A program made the position numbers and the translations under genes. The notes beneath the pieces are model-generated. The model did not search any database. It was not told where the DNA came from and saw only the letters and a program-made list of their open reading frames with translations. Shown here piece by piece: positions 1 to 8,536 of a DNA stretch of 64,000 nucleotides (position 1 is the stretch's first letter; every line of letters starts with the position of its first letter). This DNA comes from CALMFG01 sp963674805 (GTDB taxonomy: Bacteria; Bacillota; Clostridia; Christensenellales; CALMFG01), in the NCBI GenBank assembly GCA_963674805.2, contig CAXXNY010000026.1:186001-250000 (forward strand), in the 5' to 3' direction.

Positions 1-128
1 GCAAAGAACTCATAATCAATGATATCAATTAACGGCTGGTTGTTAAAATCGATGATATTGTGACCCGGAAGGATGCCGACTTCCTCTGCTATGCTGCCGG
101 GATCGACTGAAGCGACATTAAATCCCAT
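1..128 (-). CDS. DUF512 family protein, N-terminal fragment (PDZ-like region)
   Basis: The first 42 codons are visible and the rest lies beyond the window edge. The peptide contains a PDZ-like stretch (PGSIAEEVGILPGH, then NNQPLIDIIDYEF), which matches how DUF512/TIGR03279 putative FeS-containing proteins begin. The ATG start is supported by an AAGGA Shine-Dalgarno about six bases upstream. It lies 23 bases after the carboxypeptidase gene on the same strand, so the two may be cotranscribed. Family assignment rests on a short fragment and is from memory of the family; function is unknown. Confidence 0.6.
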   Translation of the reverse strand, partial: MGFNVASVDPGSIAEEVGILPGHNIIDFNNQPLIDIIDYEFF

Positions 129-151
129 TTGTTTGTCCTTGCCCCGTCGCA

Positions 152-1597
152 CTAACGGCTTTTTTCGGGATAGTCATGTCCGCGGCTGATTTTTTTATAC
201 TTGGACCGCTCATATGTCAGCATCTTAAAGATAATCAGGAAGATCAGCAGTGACGGGAATATCATCCACCACCATACCGGCGTAATACCCTGGTTCAGGT
301 CTTTCGGCGGATCAATCGCGGCATCCGGCGCTTCCTCCTGGAAGGTCAGATAGTCGGTCGCATAATCCAGCATGTCATAGGCCGCCACAAGCTCACACCG
401 CAGCAGCATCCGGTCACGGTACTGATAGATGACCTTCCCGTATACTTCGCCTTTGATGATCGGGGCGCGCAGGTCAGCATCCAAATCCACCATGACATTG
501 ATCTCGTCGGTGTGCTGTTTCAGTGCCTCGATAAATGCATTGGTATCCGAAAAATATGTTCCGGTATCGATATTTGGGATAAACTCCATATATCCGCCGT
601 TGGGATCGTCCGATGTGGCGTTTGAAATCGCCTCGCGGATGACCGAGCCGCCGAGTATATCCGAAAGATCGACATAGGCATAGTTTTCATAACCGAACTC
701 AAACAGCTCTTTCGCCAGCGTAAATCGTTCGCTGTCGGATTCGTGGTTATAGATCAACGCAATCAAATCCTGGCCGTTCTTTGACGCAGACGCAACCAGA
801 CAATATCCGGCTTGGGATGTGTATCCTGTTTTCATCCCGGTCGCATATTCATAATACCATCTTGAGTAAGACTGGACGTCGCTCCTGATCAGACGGTTTG
901 AGTTGTCAATCAACTCTTTCCCGACCGCCATATTGGTATCTTCCGGCTGGTAGACCATAGTTCCCACGATTTCCATAAAATCCGGATCGCGATAGGCCGC
1001 CATTGCAAGCTTCGCCATATCTTCAACAGTGATGAAGTGATTTTCTTCGTGCCCGCCGTGCGGATTTGCAAAATGGCTGTTAGACATGCCCAGCTCTTTT
1101 GCTTTCTCATTCATGATGTCCGCAAAGCCCTCTACCGAGCCGCCGATATAAACCGCAAGCGCCATTGCCGCGTCATTCCCTGATAAAAGCATCATGCCGT
1201 AAATCAGATCACGCGCGCTGATAATTTCACCCGGTTTTACGCCCATCACGCTGTATTCCGGCGGGAAAACCACTTCCTGCCCGCAGGTAATCAAGTCACT
1301 CATTTCGGTTTTTTCAAGGGCAATCAAGCATGTGAGGATTTTGGTGGTACTTGCAGGATAAATCTGCTTTTCCCCATTTTTTGAATACAAAACCAACCCG
1401 GTCTTCGCATCCACCAACAGAACGGCGTCCGCTTTCGCACGGGATTCATTAAAAATCGGTTTCTGGTCAATCAGTTCCTCTTCTGTCAGCGTTTCGGTTT
1501 CTTCATCTTCCGCATAAGCGACAATGACCGGCGCACTAAAAAGAAGCGTCACAACCATCAGTATTAAAAAAAAGCGTTTCAGGGAATTCCCAATCAT
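152..1597 (-). CDS. D-alanyl-D-alanine carboxypeptidase (penicillin-binding protein 5/DacF family)
   Basis: Serine-type D,D-carboxypeptidase (peptidase S11) that trims the terminal D-Ala of peptidoglycan stem peptides outside the membrane. An N-terminal signal peptide covers about residues 8-29. The three penicillin-binding motifs are visible: SxxK as STTK at 83-86, SGN at 139-141, and KTG at 256-258. The catalytic domain is followed by the PBP5-like C-terminal region and then a C-terminal membrane helix (about 445-465) with a short basic tail. Length of 481 residues is normal to slightly long. A role in cell-wall maturation, or in spore cortex as for DacF, is inference; the family assignment is secure. 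Confidence 0.93.
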   Translation of the reverse strand: MIGNSLKRFFLILMVVTLLFSAPVIVAYAEDEETETLTEEELIDQKPIFNESRAKADAVLLVDAKTGLVLYSKNGEKQIYPASTTKILTCLIALEKTEMSDLITCGQEVVFPPEYSVMGVKPGEIISARDLIYGMMLLSGNDAAMALAVYIGGSVEGFADIMNEKAKELGMSNSHFANPHGGHEENHFITVEDMAKLAMAAYRDPDFMEIVGTMVYQPEDTNMAVGKELIDNSNRLIRSDVQSYSRWYYEYATGMKTGYTSQAGYCLVASASKNGQDLIALIYNHESDSERFTLAKELFEFGYENYAYVDLSDILGGSVIREAISNATSDDPNGGYMEFIPNIDTGTYFSDTNAFIEALKQHTDEINVMVDLDADLRAPIIKGEVYGKVIYQYRDRMLLRCELVAAYDMLDYATDYLTFQEEAPDAAIDPPKDLNQGITPVWWWMIFPSLLIFLIIFKMLTYERSKYKKISRGHDYPEKSR

Positions 1598-1724
1598 AGA
1601 ATTATCCTTAGACCTTTTTACACGAAAAACAGTATAGCAGTTTAGGGTCTCTTTGTATATAGTTTCATATAGAGTTTACGATTTGTCAATCGATATTCCA
1701 GTTTATTCCACACGGTTTGCCGCA

Positions 1725-1756
1725 TAAAAAACCGGCTATTGGTTTCAATAACCGGT
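1725..1756 (-). terminator. Rho-independent terminator after glnA
   Basis: On the minus strand an 11-bp stem (arms at 1746-1756 and 1731-1741, one G-U pair, loop 1742-1745) is followed at once by six T residues (1731-1726). It ends the amt-glnA transcript. Confidence 0.85.
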
Positions 1757-1787
1757 AAAATGTCTTGTTCTTATTATCGGCCTTATC

Positions 1788-1816
1788 GATAAGAGCGAAA
1801 TGAATCCGCTCTTATC
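1788..1816 (-). other. Inverted repeat in the glnA 3' untranslated region
   Basis: A perfect 10-bp inverted repeat (1788-1797 and 1807-1816) with a 9-base loop lies between the glnA stop codon and its terminator. Short complementary GGCC/CCGG flanks may extend it. No T-run follows, so it looks like a stability or processing hairpin rather than a terminator. Confidence 0.5.
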
Positions 1817-1886
1817 CAAACCGGCCGAACAAAGAAGTTTATCTCCAGCACTAAAATGCTGTTAAGCATTTAATGCGCCAAAGCAC

Positions 1887-3221
1887 TTAATATGTGGTGA
1901 GATACTGATTGATTTCCCACGGATGAACCGCAGTTCTGTAATCGTCCCACTCTTTCATCTTATAGCTGTAGTATTCTTCAAGGATATGGTCGCCGAGCAC
2001 TTTCTTAACCAGCGGATTCGCTTTGAAGAGCTGCAGCGCGTCATACAGGTTGCCCGGTAATGCGCCGATGCCCAGTTCTTCCATGTCTTTGTCAGTCATC
2101 TTGAAGATGTTCTTATTAACCGGCGCCGGTGCTTTCATGTTGTTCTTGATTCCTTCAAGACCAGCAGACAGCATTAATGCCAAAGCCAGATACGGGTTTG
2201 TAGTCGGGTCCGGGCAGCGCAGTTCAACACGTGTACCCGCTTTTCTTGCAGCCGGGATTCTGATGATCGCTGAGCGGTTCTTAGCTGACCACGCGAGGTA
2301 GCAAGGTGCTTCGTAGCCGGGAACCAAACGTTTATATGAGTTAACAGTCGGGTTGGTGACTGCTGCAAAAGACTGAACGTTCTGGATGATACCAGCAATG
2401 TAGTTGTAAGCGATGTCTGATAGCTGTAATTCACCCTTTTCATCATAGAAAGCATTGCCGTCTTTTGTCGAAAGTGACTGGTTGGTATGCATACCGGAAC
2501 CGTTGATACCAAAGATCGGTTTCGGCATAAATGTTGCATACAGGCCGTGGCGCTGTGCAACCGCTTTAACAACCAGTTTGAATGTCATGATGTTATCCGC
2601 ACACTTTAAAGCGTCCGCATATTTGAAGTCGATTTCATGCTGTCCTTCTGCCACTTCGTGGTGGGATGCTTCGATTTCGAAGCCCATGTCTTCAAGTGTC
2701 AGGCAGATTTCACGTCTTGCATCTTCGCCTCTGTCAACCGGCGCCATATCGAAATATCCGCCGTCGTCATGTGTGCACAGTGTCGGTGCTCCGTTTTCGT
2801 CAAGCTGGAACAGGAAGAATTCGCATTCCGGTCCGACATTCATGGAGTAACCCATTGCTTCTGCTTCAGCCAATACGCGTTTTAAAACACCACGCGGGCA
2901 GCCTGCATACGGTTCGCCGTCAGTTGTGAGCACGTCACAGATTAAACGCGCAACTTTGCCTTGCTGCGGTCTCCACGGGAAGATTTCGAATGTATCGGTA
3001 TCCGGCATTAATATCATATCGGACTCCTCAATTCTGGCAAACCCGTCGATTGAAGACCCGTCAAACATTGCGCCGTTTTCTAAAACTCCCGGCAGCTGTC
3101 TGGACGTAATCGCCACATTCTTCAAAACACCGAATACATCGGTAAATTGAAGTCTGATAAACTTTACGTCATTTTCTTCAACCATTTTCAGTACATCTTT
3201 GTTCGTAAACTTCTTCGTCAT
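1887..3221 (-). CDS. glnA: Glutamine synthetase, type I
   Basis: Makes glutamine from glutamate, ammonium and ATP in the cytoplasm. The 444-residue length, the N-terminal beta-grasp region with the DGSSIDGF motif (about residue 54), the HTNQSL motif of the ATP site and the NPYLAL segment fit the GSI-alpha form of Firmicutes. The adenylylation-type C-terminal insertion of GSI-beta enzymes is not apparent, so feedback regulation as in Bacillus is more likely. It lies 70 bases downstream of amt on the same strand, with an intercistronic hairpin between them, so uptake and assimilation of ammonium are probably coexpressed. The start has a purine-rich GGAG Shine-Dalgarno. Confidence 0.97.
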   Translation of the reverse strand: MTKKFTNKDVLKMVEENDVKFIRLQFTDVFGVLKNVAITSRQLPGVLENGAMFDGSSIDGFARIEESDMILMPDTDTFEIFPWRPQQGKVARLICDVLTTDGEPYAGCPRGVLKRVLAEAEAMGYSMNVGPECEFFLFQLDENGAPTLCTHDDGGYFDMAPVDRGEDARREICLTLEDMGFEIEASHHEVAEGQHEIDFKYADALKCADNIMTFKLVVKAVAQRHGLYATFMPKPIFGINGSGMHTNQSLSTKDGNAFYDEKGELQLSDIAYNYIAGIIQNVQSFAAVTNPTVNSYKRLVPGYEAPCYLAWSAKNRSAIIRIPAARKAGTRVELRCPDPTTNPYLALALMLSAGLEGIKNNMKAPAPVNKNIFKMTDKDMEELGIGALPGNLYDALQLFKANPLVKKVLGDHILEEYYSYKMKEWDDYRTAVHPWEINQYLTTY

Positions 3222-3260
3222 TTTTCCACTCCTTAATTAATAGTAAATTGTTGATTAACT

Positions 3261-3281
3261 CCGTGCCGCTGAGCGGCACGG
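3261..3281 (-). other. Intercistronic hairpin between amt and glnA
   Basis: A perfect 9-bp GC-rich stem with a 3-base loop sits between the amt stop and the glnA start. No T-run follows on the minus strand, so it is more likely an mRNA-stability element that separates the levels of the two cistrons than a terminator. Confidence 0.55.
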
Positions 3282-3291
3282 AAATACTCAC

Positions 3292-4548
3292 TTAAATATC
3301 TTCAAATATACCGACATTGGTATAAGCCGCAATCCCGTGTTCCACCGAGTCGAGGCCCTGAATTTCTTCTTTTCTTTCAACCCTGAGGCCGACCGCTTTC
3401 TTCGCAATACCGAAGTACAGAAGGCTGATAGCGACCGCTACAGCAGCGCATGCCACAACTCCCAGTGCCTGAACGCCGAGATAAGTAAAATCTCCGGTAT
3501 AGATCAAGCCGCCTTCAACTGCGAAAACACCGACCAGGATTGTACCGGTTGCACCGCAGATCCCGTGTACGCTGATAGCGCCGACCGGGTCGTCAATCTT
3601 TACGCTGATGTCAAAGAAATCAACCGCATATACCATCACAACGCCGCATATTACACCAATCAGCAGTGCCGATACCGGTGTCACCGCATCGCATCCGGCC
3701 GTAATACCGACCAGACCAGCGAGACAGCCGTTCAGGGTTAAACCGACATCCGGTTTTTTGCCTTTCATCGCACTGACTACCATCGCCGCAAGCGCACCAG
3801 TTGCACCCGCTAATATCGTATTCGTCGCAATCAGGCCAATTCCTGCATCTGTTCCGGAATAAGTTGATCCGCAGTTAAACCCAAACCATCCGAACCAGAG
3901 AAGTAAGACGCCCAGCGCACCCAGCGGAATGCTGTGCGGCGGTATGGGTTTGATCTTTCCCCTGTTCGGGTACTTGCCCGCTCTTGCGCCTACCAGCTTT
4001 GCGCCGATTAATGCTGAAAATCCGCCGACCGCATGCACTGCCGTTGATCCGGCAAAGTCATGGAAGCCAAGCTGGCTCAGCCAGCCGCCGCCCCAGATCC
4101 AGTGTCCGGTAACCGGATAAATCACCGAGCACATGACCAGACAGAACAGCAGATAAATCCCAAACTTTGTTCTTTCCGCGACCGCTCCGGACACGATGGT
4201 GGCGCATGTCGCTGCGAACACAGCGTTAAAAAACCAATTTACATGCGAGTCCAGAAGCGCTCCGGTTTCATTGGCCGGGATATACGCTATCCCTGGCAGG
4301 CCGATAATGCCGCCGAGTGAAACGCCGCCCACGCCATACATCAGTGAAAACCCGATGAGATAGTAGCAGACCGATCCGATCGCTATGGTCATGAAGTTTT
4401 TCATGATGATGTTTGCCGTGTTTTTTGATTGGGTAAATCCGGCTTCAACACACGCGAAACCCGCGTGCATAATAAATACCAAAGCCGCAGCAATCACAAC
4501 CCAGACGTTGTTGATTGCAAACTCCAACGTATTCATTGTTACATCCAT
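3292..4548 (-). CDS. amt: Ammonium transporter (Amt family)
   Basis: Integral membrane channel for ammonium/ammonia. The protein has about eleven hydrophobic segments and family landmarks such as the early AGFACVEAGF segment, HAVGGFSALIGA, and a C-terminal cytoplasmic tail. Start choice: a TTG six codons further upstream opens the longest frame, but GAGGGAG lies inside that extension and is correctly spaced for the ATG at 4548, giving 418 residues, normal for Amt. No glnB/glnK gene for a PII partner lies beside it, unlike many bacteria. It is the first gene of the amt-glnA unit, behind a long structured leader (4575-4709). Confidence 0.96.
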   Translation of the reverse strand: MDVTMNTLEFAINNVWVVIAAALVFIMHAGFACVEAGFTQSKNTANIIMKNFMTIAIGSVCYYLIGFSLMYGVGGVSLGGIIGLPGIAYIPANETGALLDSHVNWFFNAVFAATCATIVSGAVAERTKFGIYLLFCLVMCSVIYPVTGHWIWGGGWLSQLGFHDFAGSTAVHAVGGFSALIGAKLVGARAGKYPNRGKIKPIPPHSIPLGALGVLLLWFGWFGFNCGSTYSGTDAGIGLIATNTILAGATGALAAMVVSAMKGKKPDVGLTLNGCLAGLVGITAGCDAVTPVSALLIGVICGVVMVYAVDFFDISVKIDDPVGAISVHGICGATGTILVGVFAVEGGLIYTGDFTYLGVQALGVVACAAVAVAISLLYFGIAKKAVGLRVERKEEIQGLDSVEHGIAAYTNVGIFEDI

Positions 4549-4574
4549 TACAAACCGCTCCCTCAAAATAATCT

Positions 4575-4709
4575 AAAAAAAGTCTCACAAAGACCATGGC
4601 GATAGCACCAATATCCTGTAAGACTTCATCGTCCTAAAAAAAACGGGTCATAAATAAATTTATTATATAATAAATCAACCTAAGACCCCGTCGTCTGCTA
4701 TTTAATTTT
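4575..4709 (-). promoter_or_regulatory. amt leader with two tandem hairpin/terminator modules (putative antitermination region)
   Basis: Between the promoter and the amt start the minus-strand RNA can form two small hairpins with six-base loops: AGAC-GACGGG-GTCT (4696-4683) and TAGGAC-GATGAA-GTCTTA (4636-4619). The 3' half of each also serves as the left arm of a terminator-like structure. The first ends at GACCCG plus eight T (4649-4636). The second is a 10-bp stem (4626-4617 with 4589-4580) plus seven T (4581-4575). Formation of hairpin and terminator is therefore mutually exclusive at both places. This resembles ANTAR-type antitermination leaders of nitrogen genes, but loop position 1 is G, not the A I recall for that consensus. 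Confidence 0.55.
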
Positions 4710-4714
4710 TTTTG

Positions 4715-4743
4715 ATATTATCACATCTTTTTTTTCTTTGCAA
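4715..4743 (-). promoter_or_regulatory. Sigma-A promoter of amt-glnA
   Basis: On the minus strand TTGCAA (4743-4738), a 17-base spacer and TAATAT (4720-4715) make a near-consensus vegetative promoter. The leader that follows is about 160 bases long. Confidence 0.75.
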
Positions 4744-4768
4744 GATTTTTTTATAATATTTTTAAAGA

Positions 4769-5671
4769 TTAGGCTGTTTTTATAGATGATGCGTCCAATA
4801 TCAAATCACGTGGTTTTCCTTTAAATGTTACCACAAGAGCGCCCGGTCCGGCATGCAGCCCCAACACCGGAGACAAAATGCCAATATCAATATGTTTGAC
4901 AAACGAAAGTGCTTCTGACAGTTTTTCTTTAAGCATCACCGCCAGCTTTTCATCACCTCCGTGTGCAATATGCGCCCAGGTTGTCTCAAAGCTGGCATTG
5001 CGTTTTACTTTTTCAACAACATCGTTAATCGCGTTCTTCACACCTCTGGCATTATGTGACTGCTCAAGCTTCCCCTCGTTTGAAACATAAAGAATGGGTT
5101 TCAATTTTAGTACCGATCCGATAATCGCCTTGATGTGCCCGATTCTGCCGCCGCGGTATAAATGCCCAATATCATCCACCGTAAAAATCAGATTGAACTT
5201 TTCGGATTCTTTTTTGATCCAGCTGATGATTTTATCAATCGGCCAGTTTTTCCTCTGTAACTCGCTTGCTTCCATCGCCATCTTGGTGGTACAGAAACCG
5301 CCGGTTTTGGTATCAACCACCTTTATCGTTTCCGGATATTCTTTCATCAAGACGTCGCCTGCCAGACAAGCACTGGCATATGATCCGCTGACATTAGATG
5401 ATAAGGATAGGTGCAGAATCTTTCTGCCTTTTTCAATCAACGGCCGCCATTTGTCTAAAAACGCTTGTGGTGATACCTGCGCCGATTTTGCCCGTACTCC
5501 GTTTCTAAGTTTATCATAGAAGGTCTCGGTTTCAGTTTCGCTCTCAAATATATCTTTTTTTTCTGCCCCGTCCAATGTATAAGTCAGCGGTGTTGAAATA
5601 ATTTCATATGTTTCTTCCTGTTCTTTTGTCAACGGTGCGGTTGAATCCACACTGAGTAAATACTCGTTCAT
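4769..5671 (-). CDS. DegV family fatty-acid-binding protein
   Basis: DegV/FakB-type proteins bind a fatty acid and present it to a fatty acid kinase. The N-terminal VDSTAPL segment, the SLSSNVSGSYASA motif (around residues 93-105) that contacts the carboxylate, the VVDTKTGG segment and the C-terminal HAGPGALVV are characteristic. Length of 300 residues is slightly above the usual 280-290. No fakA-like kinase gene is in the window. It is transcribed on its own, divergent from the radical SAM gene; the amt promoter begins just after its stop codon. The exact ligand cannot be deduced. Confidence 0.9.
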   Translation of the reverse strand: MNEYLLSVDSTAPLTKEQEETYEIISTPLTYTLDGAEKKDIFESETETETFYDKLRNGVRAKSAQVSPQAFLDKWRPLIEKGRKILHLSLSSNVSGSYASACLAGDVLMKEYPETIKVVDTKTGGFCTTKMAMEASELQRKNWPIDKIISWIKKESEKFNLIFTVDDIGHLYRGGRIGHIKAIIGSVLKLKPILYVSNEGKLEQSHNARGVKNAINDVVEKVKRNASFETTWAHIAHGGDEKLAVMLKEKLSEALSFVKHIDIGILSPVLGLHAGPGALVVTFKGKPRDLILDASSIKTA

Positions 5672-5934
5672 CTTTTACTCTCCCAAATTTAATTTCCGTT
5701 ATTTATAAATTTATTCTGGGCAACAATACATTTATAAATACCGTTAAACAAATATTAAAGATTCATCAACAATTAAGCAAGCTGAGCGAGCCATTATTCA
5801 CATTTTATTTATATTCGTTTCTCCTATTTCTAATAATCAAAAGGCAGCATTATAAAGGTATTTGACCATCGCTGGCAAACATGTTAAATTATCTCGTAAA
5901 GCAAATTAGACTATCGAATGAATGAGGTTATATA

Positions 5935-7761
5935 TTGGTTGTTTTTAAATACATAGAACCTGTTTTAAATAATATAGAAAAGCCGGCGCGCTACACCGGC
6001 GGCGAGCTGAACATGGTCAAAAAAGACCCGGCATCCGTTGATGTCCGATTTGCGTTCTGCTTCCCGGATGTCTATGAAGTCGGGATGTCTTACCTTGGGC
6101 TGAATATTCTCTATCAGATGCTCAATGAACGTGCCGATACATATGCAGAACGTGTATTCTCACCCTGGCCGGATATGGAAGCACAAATGCGGGCCAATCA
6201 GATTCCGCTTTTCAGTCTTGAAACGCACAGCACCATGGACGATTTTGATATCATGGGCTTCAACATCTCTTACGAGATGTGTTATTCCAATATTATTAAT
6301 GCGCTCAGTCTTGCGGGCATTGCTCCCCTGTCTGCCGACCGGGAAGAAGATGATCCGCTGATGATTGCGGGCGGTTCTGCGGTGTTTAATCCGGAACCGA
6401 TCGCTGACTTTTTTGATTTAGTATTTATCGGTGAAAGCGAACACACGCTGAACATGCTGGTTGACTTATATAAAGATAAGAAGGCTTCCGGCGAAACCAA
6501 ACAGTCATTCTTAGAGAAATGCGCCGGTATCGACGGCATTTACGTGCCGGCTTTCTACCAGCCGGTATATGAAAAAGACGCATTTCATCTGGAAAAGTTC
6601 AATCCGGTTGCAAAAGACATCGTTAAAAAGACAATCGTCGAAGACCTGGATAAAGAATATTTTCCGCTCAAACCGATTGTGCCGTTTTTGAGTGTCGTGC
6701 ACGACCGCATCACGCTGGAGATCTTCCGCGGATGCACCCGGGGATGCCGGTTCTGTCAGGCAGGGTTCACCTGCCGTCCGATTCGCGAACGCAAGCCTGA
6801 GACTTTGATCGACCAGGCGGTTTCAATCGAAGCCGCAACCGGATATGATGAGGTGTCGCTTTGTTCCCTATCCACCAGCGATTATTCCGAGATTACGCCG
6901 TTGATTGACGGTTTAGCCGAAAGGCTTGAAAAGAAACGCGTATCGATTTCTTTGCCTTCGCTCAGACTGGATACAATATTTTCTGATTATGCCAAACGTC
7001 TGGACGCAGTACGCAAATCCGGACTGACCTTTGCACCGGAAGCCGGTACCCAGCGCCTGCGCGACATCATCAATAAGAATGTGACGGACGAAGACCTATT
7101 CAGGACCATGGAACAGATTTTCGAAAAAGGATATACACAGGTCAAGCTCTATTTTATGATCGGACTGCCTTATGAAACCTATGAAGACCTGGACGGCATC
7201 GTTGAAATAGTCAAAGAAATCAAGAGTATATATGGCTTACACGGAAAGAATAATCCGCGACCGCTGATCTTAACGGTAAGCGCATCGAACTTTGTGCCCA
7301 AACCTTTTACCCCGTTCCAGTGGATCGGGCAGGATAGTATTGAGACGTTGAAGGAAAAACAGCAATATCTAAAAGATAAGCTCAGGATGAAAAATGTACG
7401 CTTTAATTACCATGACGCTGATTTAAGCGCACTTGAGGCCGCTTTTGCCCGTGGCGACAGACGGCTGTCACAGGTGCTGTTAAACGCGGTACAAAACGGC
7501 GCCAAGTTTGACAGCTGGCATGAATACTTTAATATGGAACACTACATCAAAGCGTTTGCTGACGCAGGCCTGAGCCTATCCGACTATGCGAACCGTTCGA
7601 TTCCCATTGATACCCCGCTTTATTGGGATCATATCGACTGCGGCGTGACAAAGACTTATCTCGCTGACGAGCTCAAAAAAGCGGAAACTGGCGACACGAC
7701 CGGCGACTGCCGCGACGGATGCATGATGTGCGGATTTGAGGGGGTATGTTTAAACTCATGA
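5935..7761 (+). CDS. TIGR03960 family B12-binding-like radical SAM protein
   Basis: Large radical SAM protein of unknown reaction, found widely in Firmicutes next to a DUF2344 protein. An N-terminal Rossmann/B12-binding-like region (about 1-190) precedes a radical SAM core with the cluster motif CTRGCRFC (CX3CX2C) near residue 266. The C-terminus holds several cysteines (DCRDGCMMCGFEGVC), a possible additional metal site. Start choice: the TTG at 5935 lies nine bases after GAGG and the protein from there aligns with the family pattern (FKYIEPVLNNIEKPARYTGGE); the first in-frame ATG would remove this conserved segment. The stop overlaps the next start by ATGA, implying translational coupling. 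Confidence 0.88.
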   Translation: MVVFKYIEPVLNNIEKPARYTGGELNMVKKDPASVDVRFAFCFPDVYEVGMSYLGLNILYQMLNERADTYAERVFSPWPDMEAQMRANQIPLFSLETHSTMDDFDIMGFNISYEMCYSNIINALSLAGIAPLSADREEDDPLMIAGGSAVFNPEPIADFFDLVFIGESEHTLNMLVDLYKDKKASGETKQSFLEKCAGIDGIYVPAFYQPVYEKDAFHLEKFNPVAKDIVKKTIVEDLDKEYFPLKPIVPFLSVVHDRITLEIFRGCTRGCRFCQAGFTCRPIRERKPETLIDQAVSIEAATGYDEVSLCSLSTSDYSEITPLIDGLAERLEKKRVSISLPSLRLDTIFSDYAKRLDAVRKSGLTFAPEAGTQRLRDIINKNVTDEDLFRTMEQIFEKGYTQVKLYFMIGLPYETYEDLDGIVEIVKEIKSIYGLHGKNNPRPLILTVSASNFVPKPFTPFQWIGQDSIETLKEKQQYLKDKLRMKNVRFNYHDADLSALEAAFARGDRRLSQVLLNAVQNGAKFDSWHEYFNMEHYIKAFADAGLSLSDYANRSIPIDTPLYWDHIDCGVTKTYLADELKKAETGDTTGDCRDGCMMCGFEGVCLNS

Positions 7762-8438
7762 AAGCAATCATCTGTTTTAAAAAACACGGTCCTGCCCAGT
7801 ACATCTCCCATCTTGATCTCCAGCGCACGGTAGACCGCGCGATACGCCGTAGCGGTGTGGATGCCGTTTATACCGAAGGCTTTAATCCACATATCAAGAT
7901 GAGTTTCGCCTTTGCGCTGAAAGTCGGCCTAACCAGCGAATCGGAATACCTTGAGGTGGAACTGGCTGATGATACGGATATTAAATCTGCAGAAACAGCC
8001 GTCAGGAACAGCTTCCCGGAAGGCTTAACCGTAAACTGGCTCAAAAAAAAGAAGCCGGAAACCAAGAAGCTGATGGCCAGCGTTGCAAAGGCTTCCTATG
8101 ATATTGTCTTCTCAGGCACCGAAGACATGGCGGCCATTGCGTCCGCAATTGAAACCTTGATGAATCAGGATACTATTGAGCTGACTAAGCATACAAAAAA
8201 AGGACCGAAGCGCTTTAACGCGCGCCCTTTGATTGATAAACTGACGCTTGACCAGAAAACCGGCGTATTAACCGCACTTTTAGGTGCCCAGGAGGCGGGA
8301 ACCCTTGATCCTGCGCTGTTAATATCGAAGATTCTTCTTGTCGCGAGCATGGTAAACGGTTATACTATTATAAGGAAAAACCTTCATTTTGTACAAGAAG
8401 GCAGGGTTTTACCTTTGAGTGAATTGGCGGAAGAATAG
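7758..8438 (+). CDS. TIGR03936 / DUF2344 family protein
   Basis: Partner of the preceding radical SAM protein; in some genomes the two are fused. The N-terminus KHGPAQYISHLDLQRTVDRAIRRSG is characteristic of the family. Function is not established. Start choice: an ATG at 7746 sits almost on top of the GAGGGGG Shine-Dalgarno, whereas the ATG at 7758 overlaps the preceding stop as ATGA and begins MKAIICFKKHG, which fits family N-termini. This gives 226 residues. It is followed by the RNase E/G gene and L21, an order often seen in Clostridia, which suggests a link with RNA or ribosome metabolism (inference). Confidence 0.85.
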   Translation: MKAIICFKKHGPAQYISHLDLQRTVDRAIRRSGVDAVYTEGFNPHIKMSFAFALKVGLTSESEYLEVELADDTDIKSAETAVRNSFPEGLTVNWLKKKKPETKKLMASVAKASYDIVFSGTEDMAAIASAIETLMNQDTIELTKHTKKGPKRFNARPLIDKLTLDQKTGVLTALLGAQEAGTLDPALLISKILLVASMVNGYTIIRKNLHFVQEGRVLPLSELAEE

Positions 8439-8536
8439 CATCTTTACGCTATTATTTTCGCAATATCATTAAGAACTAAACACAAGTTTTTTTGTGTTTA
8501 AATAAATTTAACGAATAATCGTTTGGAGTTTTATAA

